Assembly: GCF_013426735.1 (NCBI RefSeq)
Contig: NZ_AP023275.1
Coordinates: 62,001-126,000, forward strand
Source of the DNA: Agrobacterium vitis
GTDB taxonomy: Bacteria; Pseudomonadota; Alphaproteobacteria; Rhizobiales; Rhizobiaceae
Length of the DNA stretch: 64,000 bases
Direction of reading: 5' to 3'
Under the pieces are notes generated by a model that saw only the letters and a list, made by a program, of their open reading frames with translations, did not search any database and was not told the origin of the DNA. A program made the translations under genes and the position numbers. Below, piece by piece: positions 53,135-62,514 of this stretch. The number at the start of each line of letters is the position of its first letter. Position 1 is the stretch's first letter.

Positions 53135-54232
53135 CTAGTCACCCGAATCTGAAGTTCGGCTCATTGTTTTTTGGCAGAATCGCTTGACGGAGGCGAGGAT
53201 TTGGCCGGCGGATTTCACCCATCTGTATGGCTTGGGATTCTCGTTGTGCGTTGCGATAAACGCGTCGATGTCGGCTTCCAGTTCGGCGGTGGAACGATGG
53301 ACACCGCGTTGCAATTGCTTGCGCGTCAGCTCTGCAAACCACCGCTCGACTTGATTGATCCAGGAGGCTGACGTTGGCGTGAAGTGAACATGCCAATGCG
53401 GGCGGCGTGCGAGCCAGGCCTTGATCCTCGGCGTCTTGTGGGTCGCATAGTTGTCCATCACCAAATGCACGTCCGGCCCCTTGGGCATCTCGGCGTCAAT
53501 CCGCTTCAAGAAGTCGAGAAATTCGGTCGCCCTGTGACGTTTGTAGCACTGGCCGATTACCGCGCCAGTCGCAACGTCGAGCGCGGCGAACAGGGATGTC
53601 GTGCCGTTGCGGACATAGGTATGGGTGCGCCGCTCGGCGATGCCCGGCGCCATGGGCAGAACCGGCTGCTCGCGATCCAGTGCCTGGATTTGCGATTTCT
53701 CATCCACGCATAGCACGACTGCCCGATCAGGTGGCGACATGTAAAGGCCGACTATGTCTTGCACCTTATCAACGAACAGGGGATCGGAAGACAGCTTGAA
53801 TGTCTCCGAACGATGCGGCTGCAAACCAAACGCGGTCCATATCCGACGGATGGTGGTGTGCGACAGCCCGCGGTCGGCTGCCATCGAACGGATAGACCAG
53901 TGCGTGGCATCCTTCGGGGTGGTGTTCAATGTCCGTTCGACGACCTCAGCTACCTGGGCGTCAGAGACGGTTCGTGGCCGACCTGCGCGATATTCGTCGG
54001 TCAGCCCGTCAATGCCACCCTGCACGAACCTGCGGCGCCACTTGCCAACCGTGTGCTCGTGGACGCCAAGGCGTTCGGCAACATCTTTGCTCTGCAAGCC
54101 CTGCGCGCACAGCAAAACTATCCGGCATCGATCCGACAGCGAGCGCGGCGCCTTGTGCCGACGCACCTGAGACTCAAGAAAATTTCTATCCTCGTCGCTC
54201 AGAGCGACAAAGCCCGCTTGCCTGCCGACCAT
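53135..54232 (-). CDS. IS630-family transposase
   Basis: 365 residues from ATG at 54232 (TTG at 54235 is also possible). N-terminal helix-turn-helix ([20 protein letters not shown]), linker, then the DDE domain with [40 protein letters not shown] and [20 protein letters not shown]. The stop codon TAG uses the TA of the target site. It appears intact. Confidence 0.93.
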   Translation of the reverse strand: MVGRQAGFVALSDEDRNFLESQVRRHKAPRSLSDRCRIVLLCAQGLQSKDVAERLGVHEHTVGKWRRRFVQGGIDGLTDEYRAGRPRTVSDAQVAEVVERTLNTTPKDATHWSIRSMAADRGLSHTTIRRIWTAFGLQPHRSETFKLSSDPLFVDKVQDIVGLYMSPPDRAVVLCVDEKSQIQALDREQPVLPMAPGIAERRTHTYVRNGTTSLFAALDVATGAVIGQCYKRHRATEFLDFLKRIDAEMPKGPDVHLVMDNYATHKTPRIKAWLARRPHWHVHFTPTSASWINQVERWFAELTRKQLQRGVHRSTAELEADIDAFIATHNENPKPYRWVKSAGQILASVKRFCQKTMSRTSDSGD

Positions 54233-54297
54233 CAATCAAACTCCCGCTGTTACAACAGAAGCAAAATAAAATGATGCCTACTTTAGTTCAACGTTAC
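53138..54297 (-). mobile_element. IS630-family element, intact
   Basis: The element lies between two TA dinucleotides (53136-53137 and 54298-54299), the target of this family. It carries one full transposase gene. The second copy at 2104 matches its left 540 bp. Removing the element and one TA restores the last codons of the cysteine-rich protein gene at 54726. Confidence 0.88.
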
Positions 54298-54726
54298 TAG
54301 CGTTTCCTGGCAGGTCAGAGAGAATTTCTGCCTGGAGTTCCTCAAGCAGCCTTTGATGGTCAGGGGATTCAACCCGTTGCAAACCTGCTTCATTTCTACC
54401 TGGCACATATGGGCGGTGACCCAAAACGCCTGGCATGTTGGCGACAGGCTTGCTTTGTTCTCTTCAACGCATGTTGAGATGGCATCAGGGGTAAGCCGCC
54501 ATGGCCTGAGGCACTTCGATCGGATCTCAGCGCCGCATTGTTCCTTCACAGCGGGAGACAGGGGAGCTGCCAAGATAGTTTGGGATGCCCCGGTCAGGCC
54601 GAGGATTACCGATATCGACTGAAGCAAACGCTTGCCCAGGACCAGGGTGCTCGAAAGGCGCTCTATGCCAAACACGCTTTGAGCTGGCCTAGACATTTCC
54701 TTTTGGAAGGCGGTCTGTTCGGTCAT
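54283..54726 (-). CDS. Cysteine-rich secreted protein, last residues changed by IS630
   Basis: 147 residues starting MTEQTAFQKEMSRPAQSVFG behind a good GGAGG. A hydrophobic signal segment near residues 30-50 (VILGLTGASQTILAAP) is followed by cysteine-rich repeats (CGAEIRSKCLRPWRLTPDAI, CVEENKASLSPTC, CQVEMKQVC, CLRNSRQKFSLTC). These resemble the cysteine-rich repeat found in Golgi-glycoprotein-like bacterial proteins. The IS630 insertion replaces the native end (DVQ, stop) by VTLN. The change is small, so the protein may still work. Confidence 0.65.
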   Translation of the reverse strand: MTEQTAFQKEMSRPAQSVFGIERLSSTLVLGKRLLQSISVILGLTGASQTILAAPLSPAVKEQCGAEIRSKCLRPWRLTPDAISTCVEENKASLSPTCQAFWVTAHMCQVEMKQVCNGLNPLTIKGCLRNSRQKFSLTCQETLVTLN

Positions 54727-54855
54727 GACCCGAACCTCCAGAAATGCATGCGGCGCAATGTAGCTCGAATAGCATCCAGGTTCGGCAATACGGTAAAGGA
54801 TGGAACCAGCATTACAATCACAGTCGATGCTACAGTTTGAATGATCTTCATCCAA

Positions 54856-55159
54856 AAGATCTTGTCTTCGTAGGGAGACATATGCTTGTTCCTTTTCTTC
54901 AAGAAGGTCCTCTTCTGTCAGCGACAGTGATCTCCGAGAATTGCATGGGCATTACATAGAAACAGCTTGATCTGGTTTTTCGCAGCCGATGGTGCGGCGG
55001 TCCAGAAGATACATTTCGAAGTGGGAGGCGATGAGCGGAGCAAGGCTGGAGGTCTGGGCTCTCGCTCCGCTCACCCGAGCCGGCGGGGATGCCGGTCTGC
55101 TCCTGCTAAGCAGTCATCCGGCCAGCAGGAGGTTTGGACGATGCTGCGTCTTCTGATGA
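54856..55159. other. No recognisable gene
   Basis: Spacer between the cysteine-rich gene and the DUF3313 gene. Short frames exist but lack ribosome binding sites and family features. Confidence 0.4.
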
Positions 55160-56062
55160 TCAATGTGCTGGCAATGTCTTCGGCTTCTTGTCGGTCCATT
55201 GTGGCGGAAGGCCATAATTTCCGGCGACCTTGCCAACAATGCCTGGTGCTCGCCCGAACGAGTCGCATGCTGCATATTTCGGTTTGCCGCCGAGCCAGGA
55301 CTGGACCCGGTTTCTGGAAGGGATGGAGATGTCCAACATCTTCGGTTCCTTGCCCGTTATCAACGTCCGGGAAAAGTCACTGGCAAATTTGGTTGCAAGG
55401 CCATAGGCATCGCCGACCTCCGAGTAGCGCGGCTTGTCCTGAATGAAGTTGGCTCCACGGCTCCACATCATGGCCGCACGTTGAACATTGGAACTATCGG
55501 TTGCCTCAGCTTCGACCGCAAGACCGCCAAGGCCGATGGGTATGCGTGGAATGCCGACAAGAGGGATGTCGCTTGGGATCATGAAACCACCGCCAACGCT
55601 TGCAACAGTCGCCGCAGCCGCAACACCTTTGTTGGTCGGCACAATATCGGTAACGACAGAACGGATTGTCAGGTCCGCTCGTTGGCCGGCCGGCACAATT
55701 TCATATTTGTCGCTCAATGCGACGCAAAGGGCGCGGTCCAGCGCATTGGATACTAGGGCACGGTCGGTCTCCAACTTGATACGAGATGCAGCATTGAAGG
55801 AGAAGCTGGTTGGAATGATCCGAACCGTCTTTATCTGGGCCAATTGTTTGCCATCGACGTAAAGCCGTCGTTTCTTGCCAAAGTTGCCCTTGGGAGGGCT
55901 CAGATTGCTGTAGGAGGTCAGCGTTCCACTTTCCGTCAGTGGCACGGATGTACAGCCGGCCACTGCAACTGTCATGATCAATATCGGAAGAGAGAAAAGC
56001 AAACGTCGTGGGGGGTCGCCGAAAAAACGACTGAAAAGCTGATTATAGATTTGCACGTGCAC
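55160..56062 (-). CDS. DUF3313-family lipoprotein
   Basis: 300 residues. A hydrophobic segment at about 20-36 ends in a lipobox (VAVAGC, Cys37), so the protein is probably a lipoprotein. The mature part has YVDGKQLAQIKTVRIIPTSF, ALCVALSDKYEIVPAGQRAD and LTIRSVVTDIVP, typical of DUF3313. The function is unknown. A motif identical in 15 of 16 bases to the operator of the adjacent two-component/RND region lies 43 bases upstream, suggesting shared control. Confidence 0.8.
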   Translation of the reverse strand: MHVQIYNQLFSRFFGDPPRRLLFSLPILIMTVAVAGCTSVPLTESGTLTSYSNLSPPKGNFGKKRRLYVDGKQLAQIKTVRIIPTSFSFNAASRIKLETDRALVSNALDRALCVALSDKYEIVPAGQRADLTIRSVVTDIVPTNKGVAAAATVASVGGGFMIPSDIPLVGIPRIPIGLGGLAVEAEATDSSNVQRAAMMWSRGANFIQDKPRYSEVGDAYGLATKFASDFSRTLITGKEPKMLDISIPSRNRVQSWLGGKPKYAACDSFGRAPGIVGKVAGNYGLPPQWTDKKPKTLPAH

Positions 56063-56104
56063 CGGCCTCCAACATTGATGTTGGAGTGACAGTCGGAGCT
56101 GAGG

Positions 56105-56141
56105 ATTGCGGCAGCATTACAAGATGCAATGAGGCTGCAAT
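56105..56141 (-). promoter_or_regulatory. Motif shared with the RND/two-component operator
   Basis: ATTGCGGCAGCATTAC at 56105-56120 differs by one base from the left arm of the palindrome at 58266. A second, weaker half-site in inverted orientation is at 56126-56141. It sits just upstream of the DUF3313 gene. Confidence 0.6.
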
Positions 56142-56214
56142 TCTCTAAGCGTTGGGGAGATAATATCGAAGAGAGCGTGGTGGGAGCGGTGAGCCGACAA
56201 GAAACAAGCCCATA

Positions 56215-57555
56215 TCATAGGCTGACTGTAACTCTTGTGCCGCCTGAATGACTCTGGATGCTAACTTGTCCACCGTGATTGTTGACGATCTGCTTCACTA
56301 GGCTTAGACCAAGCCCGGCGCCTTGGCTTCTCGGGGTGACGCGGTAGAATGGTTGGAATACCAGTTCCTGATGTTCGACTGGTATGCCAGGTCCCTCATC
56401 GCTGACGGCGATCTCACCGCTCGCGGAGACCGAGATTTCGATCGTTCCTCTTCCATCGCAATGGTCAATCGCATTGCGAACCAAGTTGCCGATCGCCCTG
56501 GTCAACGCAATGCTGTTGCCCCTGCGGGGGAGAGCTTCAACCTCGCTTTGAAATGAAATTTCATAGCCCGCTGCGATGGCGATCGGCGCAAAGTCAGCCA
56601 CAACCGCACGGGCGATCGTGACGAGATCGACCTGTTCATCAAGATCTACCGCTTGATCGTTGCGTTCGAAGTCAAGCAATTGTTCGGCTGTGTCGGCCAA
56701 GCGCGCCACATCTAGCAACATGCGTGTGCGCTCCGGACCATCTGACATGCCGTCGATGCGCGTTTGCATAATGGCGATCGGTGTTCTGAGCTCATGAGCC
56801 GCGTCGATCAAGAACCGTTGACGCTTTTTGAATTCGGTCTCAAGCCTCTCGAGGGCTCCGTTGAAGGCGACGACGAGCGGAGCGACTTCACCCGGTATGC
56901 CCTCGACAGGAAGGCGGCTGCCCTGGCGATGGGGGTCAATTTGCGCTGCCCTCTCGGCGACATCTTTGATCCTTGCAAGCCCACTTCCCACGATATAGGG
57001 GACAGCAATAAATATGGCGGGCAATGCCATCGCAAGCAGCGATACATAAATCGGATAGGCTTGCCCGAGCACCGCAAGCACCGGCGAGCCTTTGCCGGCT
57101 ATGCCTCCAAATAATACGCGCACTTCACCCAGCAGCGTCGCAACATCATCGATCGATGCGATTTCATCTATTCCGTCTGCCTCGCGGATATCCGCGGAAT
57201 CGAACAGGTAGGTTAAAGGAACGATCGCAGCATATGCCGACGGAATAGCGCCCCGAGAGACGAAAGTACCATCGGCAGTGGCCGCTACAAACCACAGATG
57301 GCTGTTCTCCTCCATCAGCGCCCGCATTAAGAGGGTGTCTTCGAGTTCAAGCTGGCCGCCGCCATTTCGCCTGATCGATTCCGCAACCGCGTTCTTAACC
57401 TCGCTCTCCATCGCTATGTTGGGCGACATCACCATCGTGCCGTATACCGACAGCCCTACGATCACACCGCCGATTACGACGCTGATCACCAGGCTGAGTT
57501 GCCAGCTTAGGCGCCACCAAAGCGATGGGTTTGTGGACCGGTATGCACCCATCAT
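56215..57555 (-). CDS. QseC-like sensor histidine kinase
   Basis: 446 residues with two membrane segments (about 14-36 and 160-185) enclosing a periplasmic sensor of about 120 residues. HAMP follows, then HisKA with the His in FLIDAAHELRTPIAIMQTRI, and HATPase with NLVRNAIDHCDG, DEGPGIPVEHQ and GAGLGLSLVKQIVNNHGG. Its start overlaps the stop of the response regulator gene. The pair probably senses an envelope signal and controls the divergent RND operon. Confidence 0.9.
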   Translation of the reverse strand: MMGAYRSTNPSLWWRLSWQLSLVISVVIGGVIVGLSVYGTMVMSPNIAMESEVKNAVAESIRRNGGGQLELEDTLLMRALMEENSHLWFVAATADGTFVSRGAIPSAYAAIVPLTYLFDSADIREADGIDEIASIDDVATLLGEVRVLFGGIAGKGSPVLAVLGQAYPIYVSLLAMALPAIFIAVPYIVGSGLARIKDVAERAAQIDPHRQGSRLPVEGIPGEVAPLVVAFNGALERLETEFKKRQRFLIDAAHELRTPIAIMQTRIDGMSDGPERTRMLLDVARLADTAEQLLDFERNDQAVDLDEQVDLVTIARAVVADFAPIAIAAGYEISFQSEVEALPRRGNSIALTRAIGNLVRNAIDHCDGRGTIEISVSASGEIAVSDEGPGIPVEHQELVFQPFYRVTPRSQGAGLGLSLVKQIVNNHGGQVSIQSHSGGTRVTVSL

Positions 57556-58223
57556 TCTTCCTTCAGGAGGTAGCCGACACCGCGGATGTTATGGATTGTG
57601 GTGCCCGCGTCGGCATCCGATAATCGCTTGCGCAACCTCGAAATGTGCGCATCCAAAGCGTTTGATTGTATCTCTTCTTCGTAGTTATAAACCGCCTGTT
57701 CGAGCGTGGAACGAAGAACGGTTTTGCCCTTGCGTTTTGCAAGCGCCTGGAGAACCAAAAGCTCCCGGCGCGGGATCTCGAGCGTATCGGTTCCGATTTT
57801 GACGGTAAGGTTCAACGGGTCGATCGACAATCGCCCAACCCTGATATCTTGATCGATCACGCCAGAGGGACGTCGCAGGAGGGCTCGAACCCGTGCCATC
57901 AACTCCTCGACCAGAAATGGCTTTCCCAGATAATCGTCCGCACCGAAATCGAGGCCCGCCACCCGTTCCATCGGCTCGTTTCGGGCGGTAAGTACAATGA
58001 TTGGCGTATCATTGCCTGCACGCCTTAATATCGGGATGAATGTCAGTCCCTCTCCGTCCGGCAAACGCCGATCCAGAAGGATGGCGTCGTAGTCATTTTG
58101 CAGAACGAGCTCATGGGCATCGGCGAGGTACATCGTGTGATCGGTAACGATCCCGTGCTTTGACAGCGCAGCCGATAGCGCTGTCGCCAGTTCCCTTTCA
58201 TCCTCGATCAACAGAAGTCTCAT
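57552..58223 (-). CDS. OmpR/QseB-family response regulator
   Basis: 223 residues. Receiver with Asp51 (ILLDRRLPDGEGL) and Lys101 (YLGKPFLVEEL), then an OmpR-type winged helix (LEIPRRELLVLQALAKRKGK, ALDAHISRLRKRL, IRGVGYLL). It is first of the regulator-kinase pair with a 4-base overlap. The palindrome at 58266 lies 43 bases upstream. Confidence 0.92.
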   Translation of the reverse strand: MRLLLIEDERELATALSAALSKHGIVTDHTMYLADAHELVLQNDYDAILLDRRLPDGEGLTFIPILRRAGNDTPIIVLTARNEPMERVAGLDFGADDYLGKPFLVEELMARVRALLRRPSGVIDQDIRVGRLSIDPLNLTVKIGTDTLEIPRRELLVLQALAKRKGKTVLRSTLEQAVYNYEEEIQSNALDAHISRLRKRLSDADAGTTIHNIRGVGYLLKEE

Positions 58224-58265
58224 CGTAGCCCCGCATCCTCGCCTGGCAGCAGTGTCGCCAAGAAC

Positions 58266-58315
58266 ATTGCAGCAGCATTACGAGGATAAAAAGATGGGGG
58301 TAATGCTGCTGCAAT
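58266..58315. promoter_or_regulatory. Long palindrome between the regulator and RND operons
   Basis: Arms 58266-58281 (ATTGCAGCAGCATTAC) and 58300-58315 are perfect reverse complements around 18 bases. It is centrally placed between divergent genes and is the likely binding site of the response regulator, controlling both directions. A near copy lies at 56105. Confidence 0.75.
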
Positions 58316-58395
58316 TGTCGAACCTCATCGTCCACCTACAGACGCGGCACCAGACGGCTTGATGTGCGGTGCTCTATCACAACGAGGTCGACCTG

Positions 58396-59251
58396 ATGGC
58401 ATCCAAATGGAATAGAATACTCACGGTAACCGCGGCACTTCTTGGCGGCGTCTATTGTTCCGTCGCTTTGATCGGCCCTGCACTGGGAACGAGCGTTGTG
58501 AACGAACGGCTGCAGGAGGTGGTGGTAACCGCGCATGTCCGTGGCGCGACATTACCGTTTGAACTGTCTCCAATGGAAGTCGCTACAATTCAGCCGGCCG
58601 TGCTCGTTGAGCGGCTCAGGGTAACGGGCGAACTTCGACCCTCACGTCTCGTAGAACTGCGCCCCGTTAGCGGCGGCAGGATTACGCATTCAAACATTCG
58701 GGAAGGACAGGCCGTAAAGGCCGGTGACGACTTGATCGGGTTTGAATCGAATGACCTTCAGGCCGGTCTGAAACAAAAAGAGGCGGACCACGAAGGCGCA
58801 ATGGCCGAAAGGGTGCTTGCAATGCAGTCGCTCAACCGGATTGAGCAACTTGCGAGCAAAAGTGTCGCAAGTCAGGACCAACTCGACAAAGCACGCAGCG
58901 AGGTTGCGGCAAGAAAAGCCCGGATGGATAGCCTTGCCGCCCACGTCGAAATAGCGCGAACAGCGTTGCCACTTCAAGGGAGGCATGTTTGTCCACGGCT
59001 CAATCCTGGTCCGGCAGACCGAAGACGCAATTGCCATTCCTGTGGCCTCAATTCGGGGAGACGATAAAGACGCTCACGTTCTCAAACTCGTGGACGGCAT
59101 TCTCATCCGCCAGCCGGTGAGCATCATCTCAAGGTGGGATGATAACCAGATGGCCGAGGTCTCTGGTCTTGCGCCCGGCGTCATGATCGTAAGGGCGCCA
59201 CTTGCCGAGCTGCAGCCGGGCCTTGTCGTCACAGTCGCGAAGATGGGATAA
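58396..59251 (+). pseudogene. RND periplasmic adaptor (membrane fusion protein) with internal deletion
   Basis: The N-terminal part starts MASKWNRILTVTAALLGGVY (membrane anchor), then a lipoyl-like half (PVSGGRITHSNIREGQAVKA) and the hairpin (QSLNRIEQLASKSVASQDQL). Near 58970 it jumps, in a different frame, to FKGGMFVHGSILVRQTEDAI and the C-terminal membrane-proximal domain ending 59251. About 75-85 residues of the lipoyl second half and beta-barrel are missing. The pump downstream is intact, so it may use another adaptor. Confidence 0.75.
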
Positions 59252-59255
59252 GTTC

Positions 59256-62200
59256 ATGTTTCTCACCCGCATTTCCATCGGTAACCCGGTTTTTGCCACC
59301 ATGATGATGGTGGTTCTGCTGGTGATCGGCGCCTTCTCGTATGATCGGCTGGGGGTCGATCAGTTTCCAAATGTCGATGTTCCAGTGGAGGTCGTGACCA
59401 CCACTTACCCTGGCGCCACGCCTGAAGCTGTCGAGATGGACGTAACCAAGCCGATCGAGGAGGCGCTCAACACGATCAGCGGTATCGAGGACGTAACTTC
59501 AACATCCTACGAAGGTCGATCCGTCGTCGTGGCGAGTTTTCAACTCGAGGTGCAAAGCCCGGTCGCGGCGCAAGACGTCCGTGACAAGGTCGCAGCCCTT
59601 GACGCAGAGTTCCCGGAAGAGGCCGACAAGCCCATCGTCTCGCGCTTCAATCCGTTGGACGAGCCGATCCTCTCGATTGCCGTCACGTCCGCAACCCTGG
59701 GCGTGCCCGAATTGACCAATCTTGTTCAGGAGCGCGTGATCCGCGAGCTCGCGGCCGTGTCCGGCGTTGGGCAGGCAACACTGGTTGGCGGCCAGAAACA
59801 GCAGATCGATATTCAAATCGACGAAACGCGGTTGACCGCTCTTAGTGTAGGCGCCGACGAAGTGATCGAAGCAATCAAGAGCAGCAACAGGAACCGGCCG
59901 GCCGGAAGCATCATCAGCGACCTCTCCGAACGCACTATTCAGATCCAGGGTCGGCTCTCGGAGCCCAAGGAATTACTTGATCTGGTGATTGCCCGCCGCG
60001 GTGGGCTCCCTGTTTATCTTTCGGACGTGGCCTCGGTAAGAACCGGCCCGGCGGATCTGGAAAGCCGGGCCATGTACGATGGTGAGACGGCGTTGGCGAT
60101 TGACCTCGTTAAGATTCAGGACGCAAACACCGTGCAGGTGGTAAGAGAGCTGCGCAAACGGCTTGATCAGCTCACCGTCGTCCTGGGTCCGAAGGATGTG
60201 CAGTTTCAAATCATCAAGGATGCATCCAAACCCATTGTGGAGTCGCTCGGTGAGGTTCAATCGACCTTGATCGAAGGGGCGGCGCTGGCAGTCGCCATTG
60301 TCTTCCTCTTCCTCAATTCGTGGCGAAGCACCGTCATCACCGCGCTGACATTGCCAATCTCGATGATCGGCACACTCGCTGTCATTGATCTCCTGGGTTT
60401 TACCCTCAACATGCTCAGTTTGCTTGCCCTGACGCTCTCGATCGGCATCCTGGTCGATGACGCCATTGTCGTCCGTGAAAATATTACCCGTCACCTGCGC
60501 ATGGGTAAGTCGCACTTCCAGGCGGCACTCGATGGCACAAACGAAATCGGGCTTGCCGTAATGGCAACCACAGCGGCAATTGTTGCCGTTTTCCTGCCGG
60601 TTGCCTTCATGGACGGTATGGTCGGTCGCTTCTTCTATGAGTTCGGCGTTACCGTCTCCACAGCCGTGATGATTTCGCTGTTCGTGGCGTTTACGCTCGA
60701 CCCCATGCTGTCTAGCATATGGCATGACCCAGATGCTGAGCCTGATGCGATTCGCGGCACGATCGGCCGCACCATCGCGCGCTTCGATAACGGCTTTGAG
60801 GTGATTGTCGCGATCTACCGGAAGATGGTCCGCTGGACGCTGCGCTATCGCCTCGTCACGCTCTTGCTGACGACAGCGGTGTTCATTGCCAGCATTTTCA
60901 TGGTTCCACTTGTGGGCGTTGAGTTTGTTTCGACTTCGGACGAGGGACAGTTTCAGATCAACATAACCGCTCCAGCGGGCTCATCGCTGGATTACACCAC
61001 TGCAAAACTTCAGCAGGTTGAAGCCGCTTTGCGTGAATTCCCCGAGGTGGCCTCCACCTATTCGACGATCAACACGGGCGGCAATCCTGGCAAACACAAC
61101 GCGACATTGCTCGTCAGTCTGGTGCCGCACCAAGATCGCGAGCGGACCCCCGTGGCACTGGCTGACCCAATTCGTAGACGTCTTTCAGTGATCCCCGGGA
61201 TCAACATCGCCATCATTCAAGCAGGTCTCGGTGGTGGTGCAAGTCCGATCCAACTGAGCTTGCTTGGTGATGATCGGGCGGTGTTGGAAAAAGCCGCAGC
61301 AGGGCTGCTTACGGGCATGCACAAGATCCCAGGAGTGGTGGATATCAATTCGAGCGCCAGCGATCGGAAATTGCTTTTCTCGGTGCGGTTGAAGCGCGAG
61401 CAGGCCGGCGACCTTGGTGTTGGCATTCGCGAACTTTCCGCGATGCTCTCACCATTCGTCAATGGCGAAGAGGTGGGAACCTGGTCCGATCCGCTTGGTC
61501 AAACTTACGATTTGGTAGTTCGACTCCCCGTGGATCAACGAGACAGCGTCTCCGCGATCCGCGATTTATTGATCAAATTGCCAGATACCGCCAACAGTGA
61601 AAGTCCACGCATGGTGAGGCTCGACCAGATTGCTGACATCGATCTGGTTCCGGCTGCATCGGAAATCCGCCGCCTGGACCAGTCACGTGAAGTTCTGATC
61701 TCCGCCGATATATCGGGTCGTGCCATGAGTGACGTCACGGCCGATCTCGAGGCCATCATAGCCAAACAGGAACTCCCTGCAGGATACCGGATCAAATTTG
61801 GGGGCGACGCCGAAGACGTTGAGAAAGCAGCTGCGAGCCTGCTTAAGGCCCTGATCATGGCAGTGATCTTCATCTACGTCGTGCTTGCGTCGCAGTTCGG
61901 AAGTTTCTTGCAACCGCTTGCCATCATGGCGGCACTTCCTCTGTCGCTGATGGGTGTGTTGATCGGGCTGTTGGCTGCCGGAAGCACCATCAACATGTTC
62001 TCGATGATCGGCTTTATCATGTTGATGGGGCTCGTCACGAAGAACGGCATATTGCTGGTCGACTTCGCGAACCGGGAGCGCCAACGCGGACTGCCCGTTG
62101 CCGAGGCCATAGCAAATGCCGGCGCTGTCCGCTTTCGCCCGATCGTGATGACAACGCTTGCGATGATCTGCGGCATGATGCCCCTTGCCTTGGAAACTTC

Positions 62201-62381
62201 CGGGGCCGGCGCACAGAGGGCTCCCATGGCACATGCGGTTATCGGTGGGCTTATAAGCTCCACAGTTCTCAGTCTGATCGTTGTCCCGGTGATCATTTCC
62301 TGCATCGACAGCTTATTTCGGAAAGTGAAGGGCCCGCCTCGCATCATTGCGCCCCAAAACCATCCGCAACCGGCGAGTTAG
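59256..62381 (+). CDS. RND-family efflux pump, HAE-1 type
   Basis: 1041 residues, full length for the family. Start MFLTRISIGNPVFATMMMVV with the first membrane helix. Helix 4 carries the proton-relay pair in ILVDDAIVVREN, and the essential Lys lies in MGLVTKNGILLVDFANRER. Two large periplasmic loops and about twelve helices are visible. It exports hydrophobic or amphiphilic compounds, normally with an adaptor and a TolC-type channel. The adaptor gene just upstream is damaged and no outer-membrane channel gene is present. Confidence 0.93.
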   Translation: MFLTRISIGNPVFATMMMVVLLVIGAFSYDRLGVDQFPNVDVPVEVVTTTYPGATPEAVEMDVTKPIEEALNTISGIEDVTSTSYEGRSVVVASFQLEVQSPVAAQDVRDKVAALDAEFPEEADKPIVSRFNPLDEPILSIAVTSATLGVPELTNLVQERVIRELAAVSGVGQATLVGGQKQQIDIQIDETRLTALSVGADEVIEAIKSSNRNRPAGSIISDLSERTIQIQGRLSEPKELLDLVIARRGGLPVYLSDVASVRTGPADLESRAMYDGETALAIDLVKIQDANTVQVVRELRKRLDQLTVVLGPKDVQFQIIKDASKPIVESLGEVQSTLIEGAALAVAIVFLFLNSWRSTVITALTLPISMIGTLAVIDLLGFTLNMLSLLALTLSIGILVDDAIVVRENITRHLRMGKSHFQAALDGTNEIGLAVMATTAAIVAVFLPVAFMDGMVGRFFYEFGVTVSTAVMISLFVAFTLDPMLSSIWHDPDAEPDAIRGTIGRTIARFDNGFEVIVAIYRKMVRWTLRYRLVTLLLTTAVFIASIFMVPLVGVEFVSTSDEGQFQINITAPAGSSLDYTTAKLQQVEAALREFPEVASTYSTINTGGNPGKHNATLLVSLVPHQDRERTPVALADPIRRRLSVIPGINIAIIQAGLGGGASPIQLSLLGDDRAVLEKAAAGLLTGMHKIPGVVDINSSASDRKLLFSVRLKREQAGDLGVGIRELSAMLSPFVNGEEVGTWSDPLGQTYDLVVRLPVDQRDSVSAIRDLLIKLPDTANSESPRMVRLDQIADIDLVPAASEIRRLDQSREVLISADISGRAMSDVTADLEAIIAKQELPAGYRIKFGGDAEDVEKAAASLLKALIMAVIFIYVVLASQFGSFLQPLAIMAALPLSLMGVLIGLLAAGSTINMFSMIGFIMLMGLVTKNGILLVDFANRERQRGLPVAEAIANAGAVRFRPIVMTTLAMICGMMPLALETSGAGAQRAPMAHAVIGGLISSTVLSLIVVPVIISCIDSLFRKVKGPPRIIAPQNHPQPAS

Positions 62382-62385
62382 GGGA

Positions 62386-62514
62386 ATGGCGACGATCCGC
62401 AAAACGGTTAACCGCATTGCCGGCCGCCTGCTCTTTTCCGCGTTTCTCTTCGCCGCGCTGCTCGGGGGCCCGATTATTCTACTGATAATGCTGTCGCGCC
62501 GCTTCATACAGTAG
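62386..62514 (+). CDS. 42-residue single-helix membrane peptide after the RND gene
   Basis: ATG at 62386 lies 4 bases after the pump stop, with AGGGG upstream. The peptide reads MATIRKTVNRIAGRLLFSAF followed by LFAALLGGPIILLIML and a basic C-terminal SRRFIQ. It therefore has one hydrophobic helix with positive residues on both sides. Size and position recall AcrZ, a small helper of AcrB, although no sequence similarity is claimed. It could also be a chance frame. Confidence 0.5.
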   Translation: MATIRKTVNRIAGRLLFSAFLFAALLGGPIILLIMLSRRFIQ

